This document shows positions 7,413 through 7,645 of a stretch of 7,645 nucleotides of DNA, one piece after another. The notes under the pieces are model-generated. The model was given only the letters and a program-made list of their open reading frames with translations, did no database searches and was not told the origin of the DNA. The stretch is taken from assembly GCA_021803845.1 (NCBI GenBank), contig JAJZLA010000065.1, positions 1 to 7,645 of the forward strand, written 5' to 3'. Within the stretch, counting starts at the first letter, position 1, and each line of letters opens with the position of its first letter. Both the position numbers and the translations under genes were made by a program. This DNA comes from a bacterium (GTDB lineage: Bacteria > SZUA-79 > Acidulodesulfobacterales > Acidulodesulfobacteraceae).

Positions 7413-7645
7413 ATGAATAAAATAAATATTTTTACAAAAGAAGATTTAACGTCGGAATTGAAATTTAAATTTAATAACGACTATCCTTTTGTAATTGCCG
7501 GTCCCTGCGCAATAGAGGATGCCGCCGTTATGGACGATTTAGTTTCGACGCTGAAGGAATATTCCAAAGAACTAAATTTTAATCTCATTTTTAAAGCTTC
7601 TTACGATAAAGCAAACAGAACTTCGGTTAATTCTTTTAGGGGTCC
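7413..7645 (+). CDS. kdsA: 3-deoxy-8-phosphooctulonate synthase, N-terminal part (runs off the edge)
   Basis: KdsA joins phosphoenolpyruvate and arabinose 5-phosphate to form Kdo 8-phosphate, the precursor of the inner-core sugar of lipopolysaccharide. The 77 complete codons present show IAGPCAIE at 28-35, then FKASYDKANRTS at 60-71 and SFRG at 74-77, all typical of KdsA. The DKANR and SFRG motifs argue against the related DAHP synthases. Cys32 in GPCAIE corresponds to the metal-ligand cysteine of Aquifex KdsA, where E. coli has Asn (GMNVLES), so this should be the metal-dependent class. The ATG at 7413 lies 50 bp after the pyrG stop. No Shine-Dalgarno and no clear terminator lie in the gap, so it probably continues the same transcript. 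The rest of the gene lies beyond the window. Confidence 0.93.
   Translation, partial: MNKINIFTKEDLTSELKFKFNNDYPFVIAGPCAIEDAAVMDDLVSTLKEYSKELNFNLIFKASYDKANRTSVNSFRG

Overview
The window is an AT-rich stretch of bacterial chromosome carrying one tightly packed, all-plus-strand run of housekeeping genes. In order they are radA, a long-chain polyprenyl diphosphate synthase (ispB-like), lysA, dapA, dapB, pyrG and the first third of kdsA. kdsA implies a Gram-negative bacterium that makes Kdo-containing lipopolysaccharide. The neighbourhoods lysA-dapA-dapB and pyrG-kdsA both recall Deltaproteobacteria (Desulfobacterota and relatives such as Geobacter). The low GC content and frequent AAA, ATA and TTA codons point to an AT-rich member or an uncultured relative. 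This taxonomic guess rests on remembered gene order, not on a search.

Layout. Bases 1-67 hold the last 21 codons of an unidentified open frame. Its stop runs straight into a 33-base near-perfect palindrome (67-99), which is either a terminator or a REP-like element. About 120 bp of AT-rich leader follows, with one weak candidate promoter, and then radA (220-1578). A 64-bp gap leads to the prenyl synthase, which starts at TTG (1643-2608). From there the genes are nearly or actually overlapping: lysA after 3 bp, dapA after 2 bp, dapB sharing one base with dapA, and pyrG overlapping dapB by 8 bases. A 50-bp gap without a visible terminator separates pyrG from kdsA, which runs off the right edge.

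Function. dapA and dapB make tetrahydrodipicolinate, and lysA decarboxylates meso-diaminopimelate to lysine. The intervening steps, including the aminotransferase or acyl branch, are not encoded here. pyrG makes CTP, which activates Kdo for lipid A glycosylation, and kdsA makes Kdo 8-phosphate. The ispB-like enzyme makes the isoprenoid tail of a quinone. radA is a recombination and repair ATPase. The cluster therefore mainly supplies cell-envelope and lysine precursors.

I found no defence system, CRISPR array, tRNA, rRNA or complete mobile element, and I do not think the window holds a previously undescribed system. The points most worth a second look are the palindrome at 67-99, a Lys-rich C-terminal tail and an Asn/Lys-rich insertion in PyrG, and the near absence of Shine-Dalgarno sequences.
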